This document shows, piece by piece, positions 50,734 to 58,992 of a stretch of 64,000 bases of DNA. The notes below the pieces were generated by a model. The model was not told the origin of the DNA and did no database searches. It worked only from the letters and a program-made list of their open reading frames with translations. Origin of the DNA: Flintibacter muris (GTDB lineage: Bacteria > Bacillota > Clostridia > Oscillospirales > Oscillospiraceae); NCBI RefSeq assembly GCF_943192995.1, contig NZ_CALPCP010000001.1, positions 186,001-250,000 of the forward strand, given 5' to 3'. A program made the translations under genes and the position numbers. Numbering within the stretch: the first letter of the stretch is position 1; each line of letters begins with the position of its first letter.

Positions 50734-52047
50734 CTAAAAATCCTCCTGACATGCGTTCTGCGCTTCAACCATAGTGTCCCAGGTGCTCTCCAAAATGAGC
50801 CAGCCCCGGTTATTGAAGCTGTAGATGTTATAGAGCTTGTTCTCCCAGTCCTCGGTCCAGCACGCCTCGATCAGGTGCTGACCCTGGGGGACAACCTCCA
50901 CCTCCCCGGCCAGGGAGAAGGCATATTCAAACCGTCCCTGCCCCTCATTCCAGCGGAACCAGCGGCAGCCCTGATTTCTGGTGCTGTCGCAGAGGACGGC
51001 AAAGTCCTCCGCGCCGTCGAAGTTGATATCCTGAATCCAGACGTGGGAGGGGTTGTCGGCCACGAAAATCTGATCTGGGAAGCGGTCGTCCCCCGGGATG
51101 TCCTCCGGAAGGATGGTCTGGAGCAGCTTATTCGGGTTGAACATCATATCCCCGTCGAACACCTGAATCTGGTCGTAGATCAGGTGGGGGCTGAACTGCT
51201 CGCCGGTGACACGCCCCCGCAGCGCCAGGGTCAGCACCCGCCCGCCGGTGACAGTGACCGTCTCGGCGTCGGTAAAGTAGCCGTCCCCCACAAAGTCCCA
51301 GCCGGTTCCGTTCCAGCTCAGGGTGTAATACTCCGGGTCGTGCCACTTGTCCACCAGGAGGGGAATGCGGACGTCGCAGAGGGGGGAATCCTCCCGGCCT
51401 GTGAGGTAAGCGCCGGATATGGTGGATGCATTCTCGGTACGGTAACGCTCGGTCAGTTCGCCGTCGATGAGCTCCAGAATGTGCGTCTCGGCGGCGCCGT
51501 AGTTGCTGGTGGGGAAATACAGCTCCAGGACCAGAGCGTCCCGGTCCGGGCTGGTGAGGTATCCGGCCATCAAGTCCCCGATACCCAGCCAGCCCTCCTC
51601 CGTCCATTGGCGCTCCACCGTTTCGCCCCGGCCCAGGGCGGCGGTGAGGGTGATGATCGTGCTGCAGCTCTCATCCTGTGGGTCAAACCGGGTGGTGGCC
51701 GTGACGGTGTCCGCCAGGCCGTCCCCGTCCAGGTCGGCATCTTCATCTTGCAGCACCACCTGGTGCTCTTGAATCTCCGGCTTCTGCTCCGGCGGGTCGG
51801 GGAGGGAGATGTCCGGTATCTCAGGGAGGCTGGCAGAGATGTCGGGGAGCGCGGGTGCGTCAGGCTCCGCCATCTGGCAGGAGACGATGTTGCCGCAGAA
51901 GATGCACAGGGAAAACATCAAAATCAAAAAGGGCAGGGGCGGCCGCTTCTTGGGTCCGGACATGATATTGCGAATGCGGATCTCCGCCTCCCTGGCCGAC
52001 CCGGACAAGGGCAGGGAAAAGGGCGTGCGGGGCATTTTGTTGTTCAT
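50734..52047 (-). CDS. M56-tail family protein 4 (DxDGDG-type exported domain)
   Basis: 437 residues from ATG 52047 (MNNKMPRTPFSLPLSGSARE), AAGGAG upstream. Family N-terminus ending NIVSCQ; a Pro-rich spacer; then DEDADLDGDGLADTVTATTR, an FG-GAP/VCBS-like calcium-binding start, and later IQDINFDGAEDFAVLCDSTR, a second such unit. Probably a beta-propeller-like or sandwich domain outside the membrane. No enzyme motif seen. Confidence 0.85.
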   Translation of the reverse strand: MNNKMPRTPFSLPLSGSAREAEIRIRNIMSGPKKRPPLPFLILMFSLCIFCGNIVSCQMAEPDAPALPDISASLPEIPDISLPDPPEQKPEIQEHQVVLQDEDADLDGDGLADTVTATTRFDPQDESCSTIITLTAALGRGETVERQWTEEGWLGIGDLMAGYLTSPDRDALVLELYFPTSNYGAAETHILELIDGELTERYRTENASTISGAYLTGREDSPLCDVRIPLLVDKWHDPEYYTLSWNGTGWDFVGDGYFTDAETVTVTGGRVLTLALRGRVTGEQFSPHLIYDQIQVFDGDMMFNPNKLLQTILPEDIPGDDRFPDQIFVADNPSHVWIQDINFDGAEDFAVLCDSTRNQGCRWFRWNEGQGRFEYAFSLAGEVEVVPQGQHLIEACWTEDWENKLYNIYSFNNRGWLILESTWDTMVEAQNACQEDF

Positions 52048-52065
52048 GGGGTGCTCCTTTCATCG

Positions 52066-53151
52066 TCAGAGGATGTTGCCCATCCACGTGGCCGGGCCCA
52101 ATTTATACCCGCCGCCCTCATAGACCACGGGAAAATGGACACTGGCCAGACATTCCAGGCTCATGCAGGATAAGTCCAGGGTCAGGTCGCAGACAAGCCG
52201 GTCGTCTTCCTGTTTAAAGCGCACCTGATCGCCCACCTGCGCAACCCCCTTGAAAGGCTCATACAGTTTACCCAGGTCCACCTCCCACTCCCGCTCCCCG
52301 CTGGACATACGGGCAGTGGTCTCGCCGGGGCTGGCGGTGATCTCCAGGGGGATGTCGGAGAAGTCCGGGACGGTGTAGGTCATGGTATCCAGGTCGAAGA
52401 TGTACAGGCTTTCCGTGTGGACCCCGGTGCCCCAGCCGTCAGTCAGGACCAGGGCCGCTTCGGGCTGGCCATCGCCGTCCAGGTCGTCCGCCAGCAGCGT
52501 GGGATTGCTGGCAAAGTGCCCATTGCCGCCCCAGTAGAGGTGGAAATAGGCCGTCCGCTCCCCGTGACGCAGGACGATGCCCCGCTGCTGTTCCAGGTCT
52601 CCTCCCCACAATATAGGACTGACCAGGGGCTCCACGTTGGGCATACTGTCCGGGTTCACTACAAAGTAGACGGTGACATCCTCCCCCTCGTCGTAGGCCA
52701 CCGGCAGGAGAGTGTCCCGCCAGTAGTCCCGCCGCATGGCGTAATATACCTCTACCGCCTCCCAGGGCAGCTCCGCCCCGGGGAGGTTGTCCAAAACCGC
52801 CATCTCCTTCTCAGAAGGGCTGTAATTCTCATAGAACCAGTCACTGGTCTGCCCGATATATTGGAGCATCCCGGTTTTTAGCTCCACCGGGACCCACGGC
52901 TGTTCCTCGGAGGTGTCCGGGGGCGCGGAGACCGACGCGGAGGAATCCTGGGCGGCGGGTGTGTCCGTCTCCGCCACCTGGCAGGAGACGATATTGCCGC
53001 AGAAGATGCACAGGGAAAACATCAAAATCAAAAAGGGCAGGGGCGGCCGCTTCTTGGGTCCGGACATGATATTGCGAATGCGGATCTCCGCCTCCCTGGC
53101 CGACCCGGACAGAGGTGTGGAGAAGGGGGTGCGGGGCATGTTGTGATTCAT
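52066..53151 (-). CDS. M56-tail family protein 5 (DxDGDG-type exported domain)
   Basis: 361 residues from ATG 53151 (MNHNMPRTPFSTPLSGSARE), AGGAGG upstream. Family N-terminus ending NIVSCQ; exported part with a helical stretch, then LLADDLDGDGQPEAALVLTD and a C-terminal beta-rich region. Similar overall design to gene 4, but little sequence is shared beyond the N-terminus and the acidic loop. Confidence 0.85.
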   Translation of the reverse strand: MNHNMPRTPFSTPLSGSAREAEIRIRNIMSGPKKRPPLPFLILMFSLCIFCGNIVSCQVAETDTPAAQDSSASVSAPPDTSEEQPWVPVELKTGMLQYIGQTSDWFYENYSPSEKEMAVLDNLPGAELPWEAVEVYYAMRRDYWRDTLLPVAYDEGEDVTVYFVVNPDSMPNVEPLVSPILWGGDLEQQRGIVLRHGERTAYFHLYWGGNGHFASNPTLLADDLDGDGQPEAALVLTDGWGTGVHTESLYIFDLDTMTYTVPDFSDIPLEITASPGETTARMSSGEREWEVDLGKLYEPFKGVAQVGDQVRFKQEDDRLVCDLTLDLSCMSLECLASVHFPVVYEGGGYKLGPATWMGNIL

Positions 53152-53169
53152 AGTAGACCTCCTGGCTGT

Positions 53170-54477
53170 TCAGTCATCTATAATCTGTTGGATGAGTTCC
53201 TCAACGGTCATATCATACATTCGGTAGTTGTAATCGGCCCGGCCCAGCAGGCCGGTAAATTCGCCGTTTTGGGCGCTGCGGGACAGAATCAGGATCTCAC
53301 GGTTTACATCCCAGTCAAAGCCCCACACCGAATCGGCGTATAGAGTATTGTGATAGAAGGTGTAGTACACATCATAGACAACGGCGAAGGTATCCGCGTC
53401 CCAGGGGACTTCTCCCAGGCAGACAGCCGGGCCCAGCCGCAGGTCGCCGTCCTGTTCAGTGTCCGTCTGGTAGTCAGCGTAGAAGATGTTCCACTGGTCC
53501 CGGTAACCGGCGTAGCAGTTAAGCAGGACCTCAAAGAAATTATTGCCATGGGGGTCTGTGCCAGGGACGTAGCGGCTGACAAAGCCGCCCAACGGCTCCT
53601 CCCCGGCGAAGTACCACTGGTTCCACAAGGGCGGGTCCAGCTGGTCAGTCTCCTCCGCCGGGACCAGGGGGACGGGCTCCGGGCCGTACTGGTTGTAGGC
53701 GGTGACCGTCCGGTCCTCCCAGATGTACAGGTGGTCCGCACCGCTGATGGCATCTAAAACTGTGTCGTCCACATCATCCACCCGGCCGGTGAGGTAGAAC
53801 ACAGGCTGACCGTCCGCCTTGATGCGGAAGCCCTCCAGCGTCAAATTGTGAAGTGCCAGCTCAAAGCCATACTCCTGGTAGTCCCGCTCCAGCTGGTTCT
53901 GTATCTGTTGGGTGACCTGATCCAGAAGACCCTTTTCGTTCAGTCCGGCCAGGGCCAGGGCGTCCGCCGGGGACACCTGCGTCCCCTTTTTCAGATCGTA
54001 GACCAGGGAGAGAACATGGCCGGTGTTCAGGTCGGTTTTAAAGTAATCCTCAAAGAAAAGCAGATTTAAGTACCGGCCGGTGGTGGAGGGGTAGAACAGA
54101 CATTGATTTTCCCGGGCCTCTCCCCCTGTCCGGGAGGTAAGCTGGGCGTATTCCTCCCGCAGGTTGCCGAGGGCGGCGTTGATAGCCTCCACCGCCTGGT
54201 TCTCCTCCCCGGCGGGGAGGGCCAGGACGGGAATCTCAATGTAGTTGCCATAACTGTCATAGTACTGGGTCTCCATCACAATGACAGGCTGGGCAGGCAG
54301 GGGACGAAAGGCCACCAGATTGCCGCACAGTAAAATCAGCAATACGGTGAGCACAATCAGCGCAATGGGGGGCCGCTTCTTGGGTCCGGAAAAGATATTG
54401 CGGATGCGGATTTCCGCCTCCCTGGCCGACCCGGACAGTTGGGTGGAGAAGGGTGTGCGGGGCATGTTGTTGTTCAT
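53170..54477 (-). CDS. M56-tail family protein 6 (RsiV-like; lacks the conserved Cys)
   Basis: 435 residues from ATG 54477 (MNNNMPRTPFSTQLSGSARE). The N-terminus matches the family up to SGPKKRPPIA, but the helix is a variant (LIVLTVLLILLCGNLVAFRP) without the VSC. The exported part parallels gene 3: YYDSYGNYIEIPVLALPAGE, YDLKKGTQVSPADALALAG, FRIKADGQPVFYLTGRVDD and LWNQWYFAGEEPLGGF. The shared second half of genes 3 and 6 points to a duplication. Confidence 0.85.
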   Translation of the reverse strand: MNNNMPRTPFSTQLSGSAREAEIRIRNIFSGPKKRPPIALIVLTVLLILLCGNLVAFRPLPAQPVIVMETQYYDSYGNYIEIPVLALPAGEENQAVEAINAALGNLREEYAQLTSRTGGEARENQCLFYPSTTGRYLNLLFFEDYFKTDLNTGHVLSLVYDLKKGTQVSPADALALAGLNEKGLLDQVTQQIQNQLERDYQEYGFELALHNLTLEGFRIKADGQPVFYLTGRVDDVDDTVLDAISGADHLYIWEDRTVTAYNQYGPEPVPLVPAEETDQLDPPLWNQWYFAGEEPLGGFVSRYVPGTDPHGNNFFEVLLNCYAGYRDQWNIFYADYQTDTEQDGDLRLGPAVCLGEVPWDADTFAVVYDVYYTFYHNTLYADSVWGFDWDVNREILILSRSAQNGEFTGLLGRADYNYRMYDMTVEELIQQIIDD

Positions 54478-54497
54478 TGGTTTCGCTCCTTTCGTCT

Positions 54498-54632
54498 AAA
54501 GCCCCCCTTCGCAAAGGGAGGTAGCGCCGCCGAAGGCGGTGACGGAGGGTTTTCTCCAATCGAATCGCAGCTGTTGTTGGGGAAAACCCCCGCCCGGCTT
54601 TGCCGGGAGCCCCCTTTGCGAAGGGGGCCTTT
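54498..54632. repeat. MITE-like repeat, copy A
   Basis: About 135 bp, nearly identical to 56017-56151 and in the same orientation. Ends are inverted repeats: AAAGCCCCCCTTCGCAAAGG at one side and its near-complement CCCCCTTTGCGAAGG then GGGCCTTT at the other, flanked by TA. An inner hairpin CCGCCGAAGGCGG is present. No coding capacity. Similar GC-rich palindromic repeats are scattered in gut Clostridia genomes. Confidence 0.82.
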
Positions 54633-54640
54633 AGCCGCAC

Positions 54641-55996
54641 TCAAGAGAAGAATCCGTATCCGGTTTCTAAGCTATGCAGTCCGTAGACACCCAGGGTGTC
54701 TGAGGAGCTGTGGAAGATATGGCGGTTAGGCCACCAGGTCCAGAACTCGTAAGCGCCGTACAGCTCCGTCCCGGGCTCGTGGCCGGTGGCGCCCGGGTAG
54801 TAGAAGATAAACTCCGCGCCGGGCTCCAAGGCCCCGCCCTTCGGGCTGTCAAAGCCGTAAGGGTTGCTGGAGATGTAGTGGATGCCACTCTCGTCCCATT
54901 CCTGGCCCACGGGGTATTTGGTGTCCAGTACCAGCTCCTTCAGGACCAGATACCAGGAATTGTCACTGATGGGGGCCATATCCCCGAACCGGCCGTGGAA
55001 CTGACAGACGTAATGGGTATCCAGATCGGCGTCCTCGTACTCGCCCTGGAAGGAGCCGTCACCGTGGAGGGTGATAACAGTCTGCCAGGCTCCCGCGCCG
55101 CTGGAGAAGGTCATTTCTATTGGCTGGTCGAACAGCAGCTCCGGGTCATTCTCCGGGGCGGGCGGCGTCCAGTCCTGGGGCATGGCCGCCTTGAAGTCTT
55201 GCAGGTTTTCCAGCAGGGACTTGTCCGGGTCCCGGGTGAAGACGTTGGGAAAATCGTCCAGCCAGCTCAGGTCGTCCTCCAGTCTGCCCGCCTGCTCAAA
55301 GGTGGCCAGCAGGTCGGGGCTGGTGCAGAACAGCAGCTGGCAGTGGGGCAGCAGCTGGTTGACCTGGTCCACCAGGGCGGCGATGGCCTCCGGGTCGAAG
55401 TCCTTGTGATAGGGGGAACCGAAGTTGAGGTCGAAGTCCACTTGGCCAGACCGCTTTGTCTCCTCAAATTCGCCGCCGAAATCGGCCAGGTCGTAGGAGT
55501 AGAGGTAGCTGCCCTGGCCTCCAAGGTCCCAGTTCTTATAGCGCAGAAGGTAGTCCTTCCCGTCCAAAGTGCAGAGAAATTCCGCCTCCGGGTAGGCAAA
55601 TTCTCCGGGCTCCCGGAACAAAACTTCGCCGTTTTCCCAGACCTCCAACATCAGGTCGCCGTCCTCCTCCTCCACCAGCCTCAGCTTCTCGGGGATGCCG
55701 TTGCGGTTCAGGTCGGGAGTGCGGTCCAGTCCCGATTTTACAGCCTGGGCCGGTCCGGCGGGGGCGGAGCCGTCCGCCTGAGAGCTGCTGCTTCCGGAGT
55801 CCGGAACCTCAGCCTCCTTCATCTGACAGGACACAATATTGCCGCAGAAGAGGCACAGGGAAAACATTAAAATCAAAAAGGGAACGGGGGGCCGCTTCTT
55901 GGGTCCGGAAAAGATATTGCGGATGCGGATCTCTGCCTCCCTGGCCGACCCGGACAGTTGGGTGGAGAAGGGCGTGCGGGGCATGTTGCTGTTCAT
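54641..55996 (-). CDS. M56-tail family protein 7 (first of the array)
   Basis: 451 residues from ATG 55996 (MNSNMPRTPFSTQLSGSARE), GAAAGGAG upstream. Family N-terminus ending NIVSCQ; then a domain starting TPDLNRNGIPEKLRLVEEED (a degenerate DxDGDG unit), a long central region with PYHKDFDPEAIAALVDQVNQ and a C-terminal part with GSFQGEYEDADLDTHYVCQF HGRF-type strands. Enclosed by the two MITE copies, which share even the upstream GTTTCGCTCCTTTCGTCT, so gene plus repeat may be one duplicated unit with gene 6. Confidence 0.82.
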   Translation of the reverse strand: MNSNMPRTPFSTQLSGSAREAEIRIRNIFSGPKKRPPVPFLILMFSLCLFCGNIVSCQMKEAEVPDSGSSSSQADGSAPAGPAQAVKSGLDRTPDLNRNGIPEKLRLVEEEDGDLMLEVWENGEVLFREPGEFAYPEAEFLCTLDGKDYLLRYKNWDLGGQGSYLYSYDLADFGGEFEETKRSGQVDFDLNFGSPYHKDFDPEAIAALVDQVNQLLPHCQLLFCTSPDLLATFEQAGRLEDDLSWLDDFPNVFTRDPDKSLLENLQDFKAAMPQDWTPPAPENDPELLFDQPIEMTFSSGAGAWQTVITLHGDGSFQGEYEDADLDTHYVCQFHGRFGDMAPISDNSWYLVLKELVLDTKYPVGQEWDESGIHYISSNPYGFDSPKGGALEPGAEFIFYYPGATGHEPGTELYGAYEFWTWWPNRHIFHSSSDTLGVYGLHSLETGYGFFS

Positions 55997-56016
55997 CGGT
56001 TTCGCTCCTTTCGTCT

Positions 56017-56151
56017 AAAGCCTCCCTTCGCAAAGGGAGGTAGCGCCGCCGAAGGCGGTGACAGAGGGTTTTCTCCAATCGAATCGCAGCTGTTGTTGGG
56101 GAAAACCCCCGCCCGGCTTTGCCGGGAGCCCCCTTTGCGAAGGGGGCCTTT
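56017..56151. repeat. MITE-like repeat, copy B
   Basis: Same ~135-bp sequence and orientation as copy A with only a few substitutions. It lies between the M56 gene and tail gene 7; the inner and terminal hairpins could weaken transcription or shield RNA ends within the operon. Confidence 0.82.
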
Positions 56152-56172
56152 TTCGAGAGCCCTTGATACACT

Positions 56173-57093
56173 TTAATCAGTCCTGCGCTGCAATCTGGCC
56201 ACGGCGGCCAAGATGGTCTGGCCGTAGGCCCGGTAGTCCTCCGGGGAGAGGCGGCGCAGGGCGTCCTCATCGCAGGCCAGCTCGGTGTCCCGCTCTACCA
56301 GATAAATCATAAGCCACATCAGTGGGTTGAACCAGTACAGGGCGTTGACCCACATGGCCAGGGTTTTGAGCCAGATGTCCCCCCGCCGGTAGTGGGTGAG
56401 CTCGTGAAGCAGGGAGAAGCCCAGTTCCTCCCCGGTAATTTTTCCCTGGGGCAGGAGGATGGCGGGACGGAAGGCGCCCGCCAGCATGGGCACTTTAAGC
56501 CCCTGGCACACCAGCAGTCTGGGCCGCCGGTGAAGGTGGAGCTGGTCCCCCAGGTGGTTGAAGGCCTCCACCGCGTCCCAGTCCTCCACTGGGGAGGCCC
56601 AGCGGCCCAGCCAGCGGAGAAACCGCAGATGAGCGGCCCCGTTCCGGACCAGCATCACCGCCGCGCCCGCCAGCCAGACCGCAAGCAGAACGAAGGAGAG
56701 GTCAAACTCCCGGTCCTCTTCCGGAGGGGCAGGGTCGGGGGCTGTCGGGGATGTTACGGCGGAGCTTCCCCCGGAGGGGGCGGGCTGTGTTTGTCCCCCC
56801 TGGGGGATGTTGGGAAGGGCGGGGGTGCTGGTATTGCCGGGGGGATTGGGGTCGGCGGGCTGGACCACAGCGGGGGGATTGGGGACGTCCACTTGAATAG
56901 GGGCCCGGGTCTCCCCCCGAAACACGAAGGGCAGGGGGACAGCCAGCCGCAGGCAGAGCAGCAGCCAGCCCCAGCACCGCCATTTGGCGCCGTACCGGGC
57001 CCGGGTGGACCGGCCCGCCCAGGCCAGCAGCAGCACAGCGGCGGAGCCGCCCAGGGTGAGCGCCCCCAAGGTAAGCAGTATCTCCTCCATCAC
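56173..57093 (-). CDS. M56 (BlaR1-type) metallopeptidase without sensor tail
   Basis: 306 residues. Membrane helices near 8-24, 38-60 and 130-150, with a long Pro-rich exported loop (about 65-125) between the second and third; then the protease domain with zinc motif LLHELTHYRRGD and WFNPLMWLMIYLVERDTELA, CDEDAL. The protein ends at YGQTILAAVARLQRRTD. BlaR1-like proteins normally continue here with a linker, a last membrane helix and an exported sensor; those parts are missing and resemble the N-termini of the seven downstream genes. Overlaps the BlaI-type gene by 4 bp. Confidence 0.9.
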   Translation of the reverse strand: MMEEILLTLGALTLGGSAAVLLLAWAGRSTRARYGAKWRCWGWLLLCLRLAVPLPFVFRGETRAPIQVDVPNPPAVVQPADPNPPGNTSTPALPNIPQGGQTQPAPSGGSSAVTSPTAPDPAPPEEDREFDLSFVLLAVWLAGAAVMLVRNGAAHLRFLRWLGRWASPVEDWDAVEAFNHLGDQLHLHRRPRLLVCQGLKVPMLAGAFRPAILLPQGKITGEELGFSLLHELTHYRRGDIWLKTLAMWVNALYWFNPLMWLMIYLVERDTELACDEDALRRLSPEDYRAYGQTILAAVARLQRRTD

Positions 57094-57458
57094 TTCCGCC
57101 CTCCGTTCAGCTGGTCCAGCAGGGCCTGGAGCTCCTCCAGCTCATCCCGGCGTATCCCCTCCCGGGCCAGGGCGGCCACAAAGTTCCGGGGGGAGCCGTA
57201 CAGCCTGTCCAGCACCGCCCGGCTGTCAAAGGCCTGATACTCCTCACGGTTTACCAGAGGGGTGTACAGGTTGCTCTTGCCCTCCCGGCGGACGGCCACA
57301 AAGCCCTTGTCTGCCAGGCGGGAGAGGTAGGTGTTGATGGTGTTGGCGGCCCAGCCGAAGGGGGAGAGCCTGTCCTCCAGAAGGGAGCGGGGGGTGTCGG
57401 GACCGGTGGCCCACAGGGCTTTTAATACTTCCAGCTCGGTATCGGGCAGTCGTTTCAT
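57090..57458 (-). CDS. BlaI/MecI-family repressor
   Basis: 122 residues: winged helix LPDTELEVLKALWATGPDTP, PFGWAANTINTYLSRLADKG, FVAVRREGKSNLYTPLV, then the dimerization tail with LYGSPRNFVAALAREGIRRD and EELEELQALLDQLN. The family blocks transcription until cleaved by an M56 partner, encoded next. A 14-bp-arm palindrome at 57471-57508 on its own promoter is the expected site. Confidence 0.95.
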   Translation of the reverse strand: MKRLPDTELEVLKALWATGPDTPRSLLEDRLSPFGWAANTINTYLSRLADKGFVAVRREGKSNLYTPLVNREEYQAFDSRAVLDRLYGSPRNFVAALAREGIRRDELEELQALLDQLNGGRK

Positions 57459-57470
57459 AGAATCACATCC

Positions 57471-57508
57471 ACTTCAAATGTAGTTGGATATTATACTACA
57501 CTTGAAGT
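57471..57508. promoter_or_regulatory. BlaI-type operator on the array promoter
   Basis: Arms ACTTCAAATGTAGT and ACTACACTTGAAGT match at 13 of 14 positions; the -10 TATAAT (57490-57495, minus strand) lies between them. It has the TGTA/TACA core expected of BlaI/MecI sites. Confidence 0.85.
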
Positions 57509-57720
57509 AGATTGCGGTCAAGTTACAGTGTGGTTACAAAAGCGGCACTTAAAAAAACCTTCACGGAAATTTCATAGACTTTTTCTCCAGACCATGGTAG
57601 AATATCAGGGAGTATAAGGAAAAGTGTATCCGCCCCTGTTTGAGCGACTGTCCTGCGGGGAATCATCACCCTGAGGACAAAACGGGAGCGGGACGCGCGG
57701 TATGGCGCATGGAGGTACGT

Positions 57721-58440
57721 TTGAAAAAAGAGGTTTTAGGCGTCAGTTTTGACGACCTCACCCGGCAGGAGGCCGCCCAGGCGGGGGCTGCGCTGCTGGA
57801 GGAGGACAAATTTCACTATGTGGTTACCCCAAATCCGGAGTTTATCCTGGCGGCGGAGAAGGACCGTGAGTTTCTCCAGGTGCTCAACGGTGCGGATCTG
57901 GTGCTGGCTGACGGTATTGGGGTGGTTTATTCCGCCAAAATTCAGGGCACACCCCTGAAGGGCCGGGTTCCCGGCATTGAGTTTGCCGCGGATATGCTCG
58001 CCTGCCTCAATGAGCGGGGCGGACGGCTCTATCTGCTGGGGGCCAAGCCCGGCGTGGCCGAGGAGGCCGGCAGGCGCATTGTGGAGCAGTACCCAAATAT
58101 CACCCTGTGCGGCACTCAGGACGGCTACTTTAAGGACGAGGAGGCGGCCCTCCTCAAGGTGGCCGCCGCCCGGCCCGACTTGCTGTTTGTCTGCCTGGGC
58201 GCCCCAAAGCAGGAGAAGTGGATGGCCCGGTGGGGCAGGCACACCGGCGCCCGGCTGGCTATCGGCCTGGGCGGAGCCCTGGACGTCTTCGCTGGCAAGG
58301 TGGAGCGGGCTCCGGAGTCCTGGCAGAGGCTGGGCCTGGAGTGGGCCTACCGCCTGAAAAAGGAGCCCCAGCGGGCGGGCCGCATGGCCAAGCTGCCCCT
58401 GGTGCTGGTGAAGGCCGCTGGACGGCGGCTGAAAAAATAG
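57721..58440 (+). CDS. WecG/TagA/CpsF-family glycosyltransferase
   Basis: 239 residues from TTG 57721 (KKEVLGVSFDDLTRQEA); GGAGG lies 5 nt before it. Conserved signs: TPNPEFILAAEKD, ADGIGVVYSAKIQGTPLKGR, GRLYLLGAKPGVAEEA, PDLLFVCLGAPKQEKWM. The family transfers N-acetylmannosamine or related sugars to a lipid carrier in wall teichoic acid or polysaccharide synthesis. It is next to, but divergent from, the BlaI/M56 array, which contains an LCP ligase for such polymers. Confidence 0.92.
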   Translation: MKKEVLGVSFDDLTRQEAAQAGAALLEEDKFHYVVTPNPEFILAAEKDREFLQVLNGADLVLADGIGVVYSAKIQGTPLKGRVPGIEFAADMLACLNERGGRLYLLGAKPGVAEEAGRRIVEQYPNITLCGTQDGYFKDEEAALLKVAAARPDLLFVCLGAPKQEKWMARWGRHTGARLAIGLGGALDVFAGKVERAPESWQRLGLEWAYRLKKEPQRAGRMAKLPLVLVKAAGRRLKK

Positions 58441-58452
58441 GAGGAATGGATT

Positions 58453-58992
58453 ATGGTATACATTTTGTTAGCCCCCGGTTTTGAAGAAGCTGAGGCACTG
58501 GTGCCTGTGGACCTGCTGCGGCGGGCCGGGGTGGAGACAGCCACAGTGTCGCTCACCGGCGAGCCTGTCCCCGGCAGCCATGGGATCACCGTAACGGCCG
58601 ACCTTGCCATGGACCAGGTGGACCTGGACCGGGCGGATATGGTTGTCCTGCCCGGCGGCGGTCCGGGGTACAAGAACCTGGGGGCCGATCTCCGGGTAGA
58701 GCAGCTGGTCCGAGAGGCCGTCCAGCGGGATATTTGGGTGGCCGCCATCTGCGCCGCCCCCACCCTGCTGGGAAAGTGGGGCCTGCTGGAGGGAAAACAG
58801 GCTGTCTGTTACCCCGGCATGGAGAGCGGTCTCACCGGTGCTCAGGCCCGGATGGACCAGGGCGTGGTGGTGGACGGCAGAATCATCACCGGCCGTGCCG
58901 CCGGCTCCGCCATTGATTTCGGGCTGGCTCTGGCTGAGGCCCTGAAGGGGCCGGACGAGGCCGGCAAGGTGCGGGATGCCATCTATTATTGA
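58453..58992 (+). CDS. DJ-1/PfpI-family protein
   Basis: 179 residues: VYILLAPGFEEAEALVPVDL start, GGGPGYKNL and the nucleophile Cys in AAICAAPTLLGKWGLLEGKQ. Members include glyoxalase-III-like deglycases and chaperones; the exact role is open. It lies 12 bp after the glycosyltransferase and overlaps the next gene by 17 bp. Confidence 0.92.
   Translation: MVYILLAPGFEEAEALVPVDLLRRAGVETATVSLTGEPVPGSHGITVTADLAMDQVDLDRADMVVLPGGGPGYKNLGADLRVEQLVREAVQRDIWVAAICAAPTLLGKWGLLEGKQAVCYPGMESGLTGAQARMDQGVVVDGRIITGRAAGSAIDFGLALAEALKGPDEAGKVRDAIYY

Noticed and set aside
50731..52173. Plus-strand frames of 400-590 codons through the tail array
   Set aside because: They mirror the conserved minus-strand N-termini and have no ribosome sites or domains.
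47029..55996. Tail array as a phase-variable invertible locus
   Set aside because: The repeated 5' ends and both MITE copies are in direct orientation, and no invertase or silent cassettes are seen; deletion or duplication is possible, inversion is not supported.
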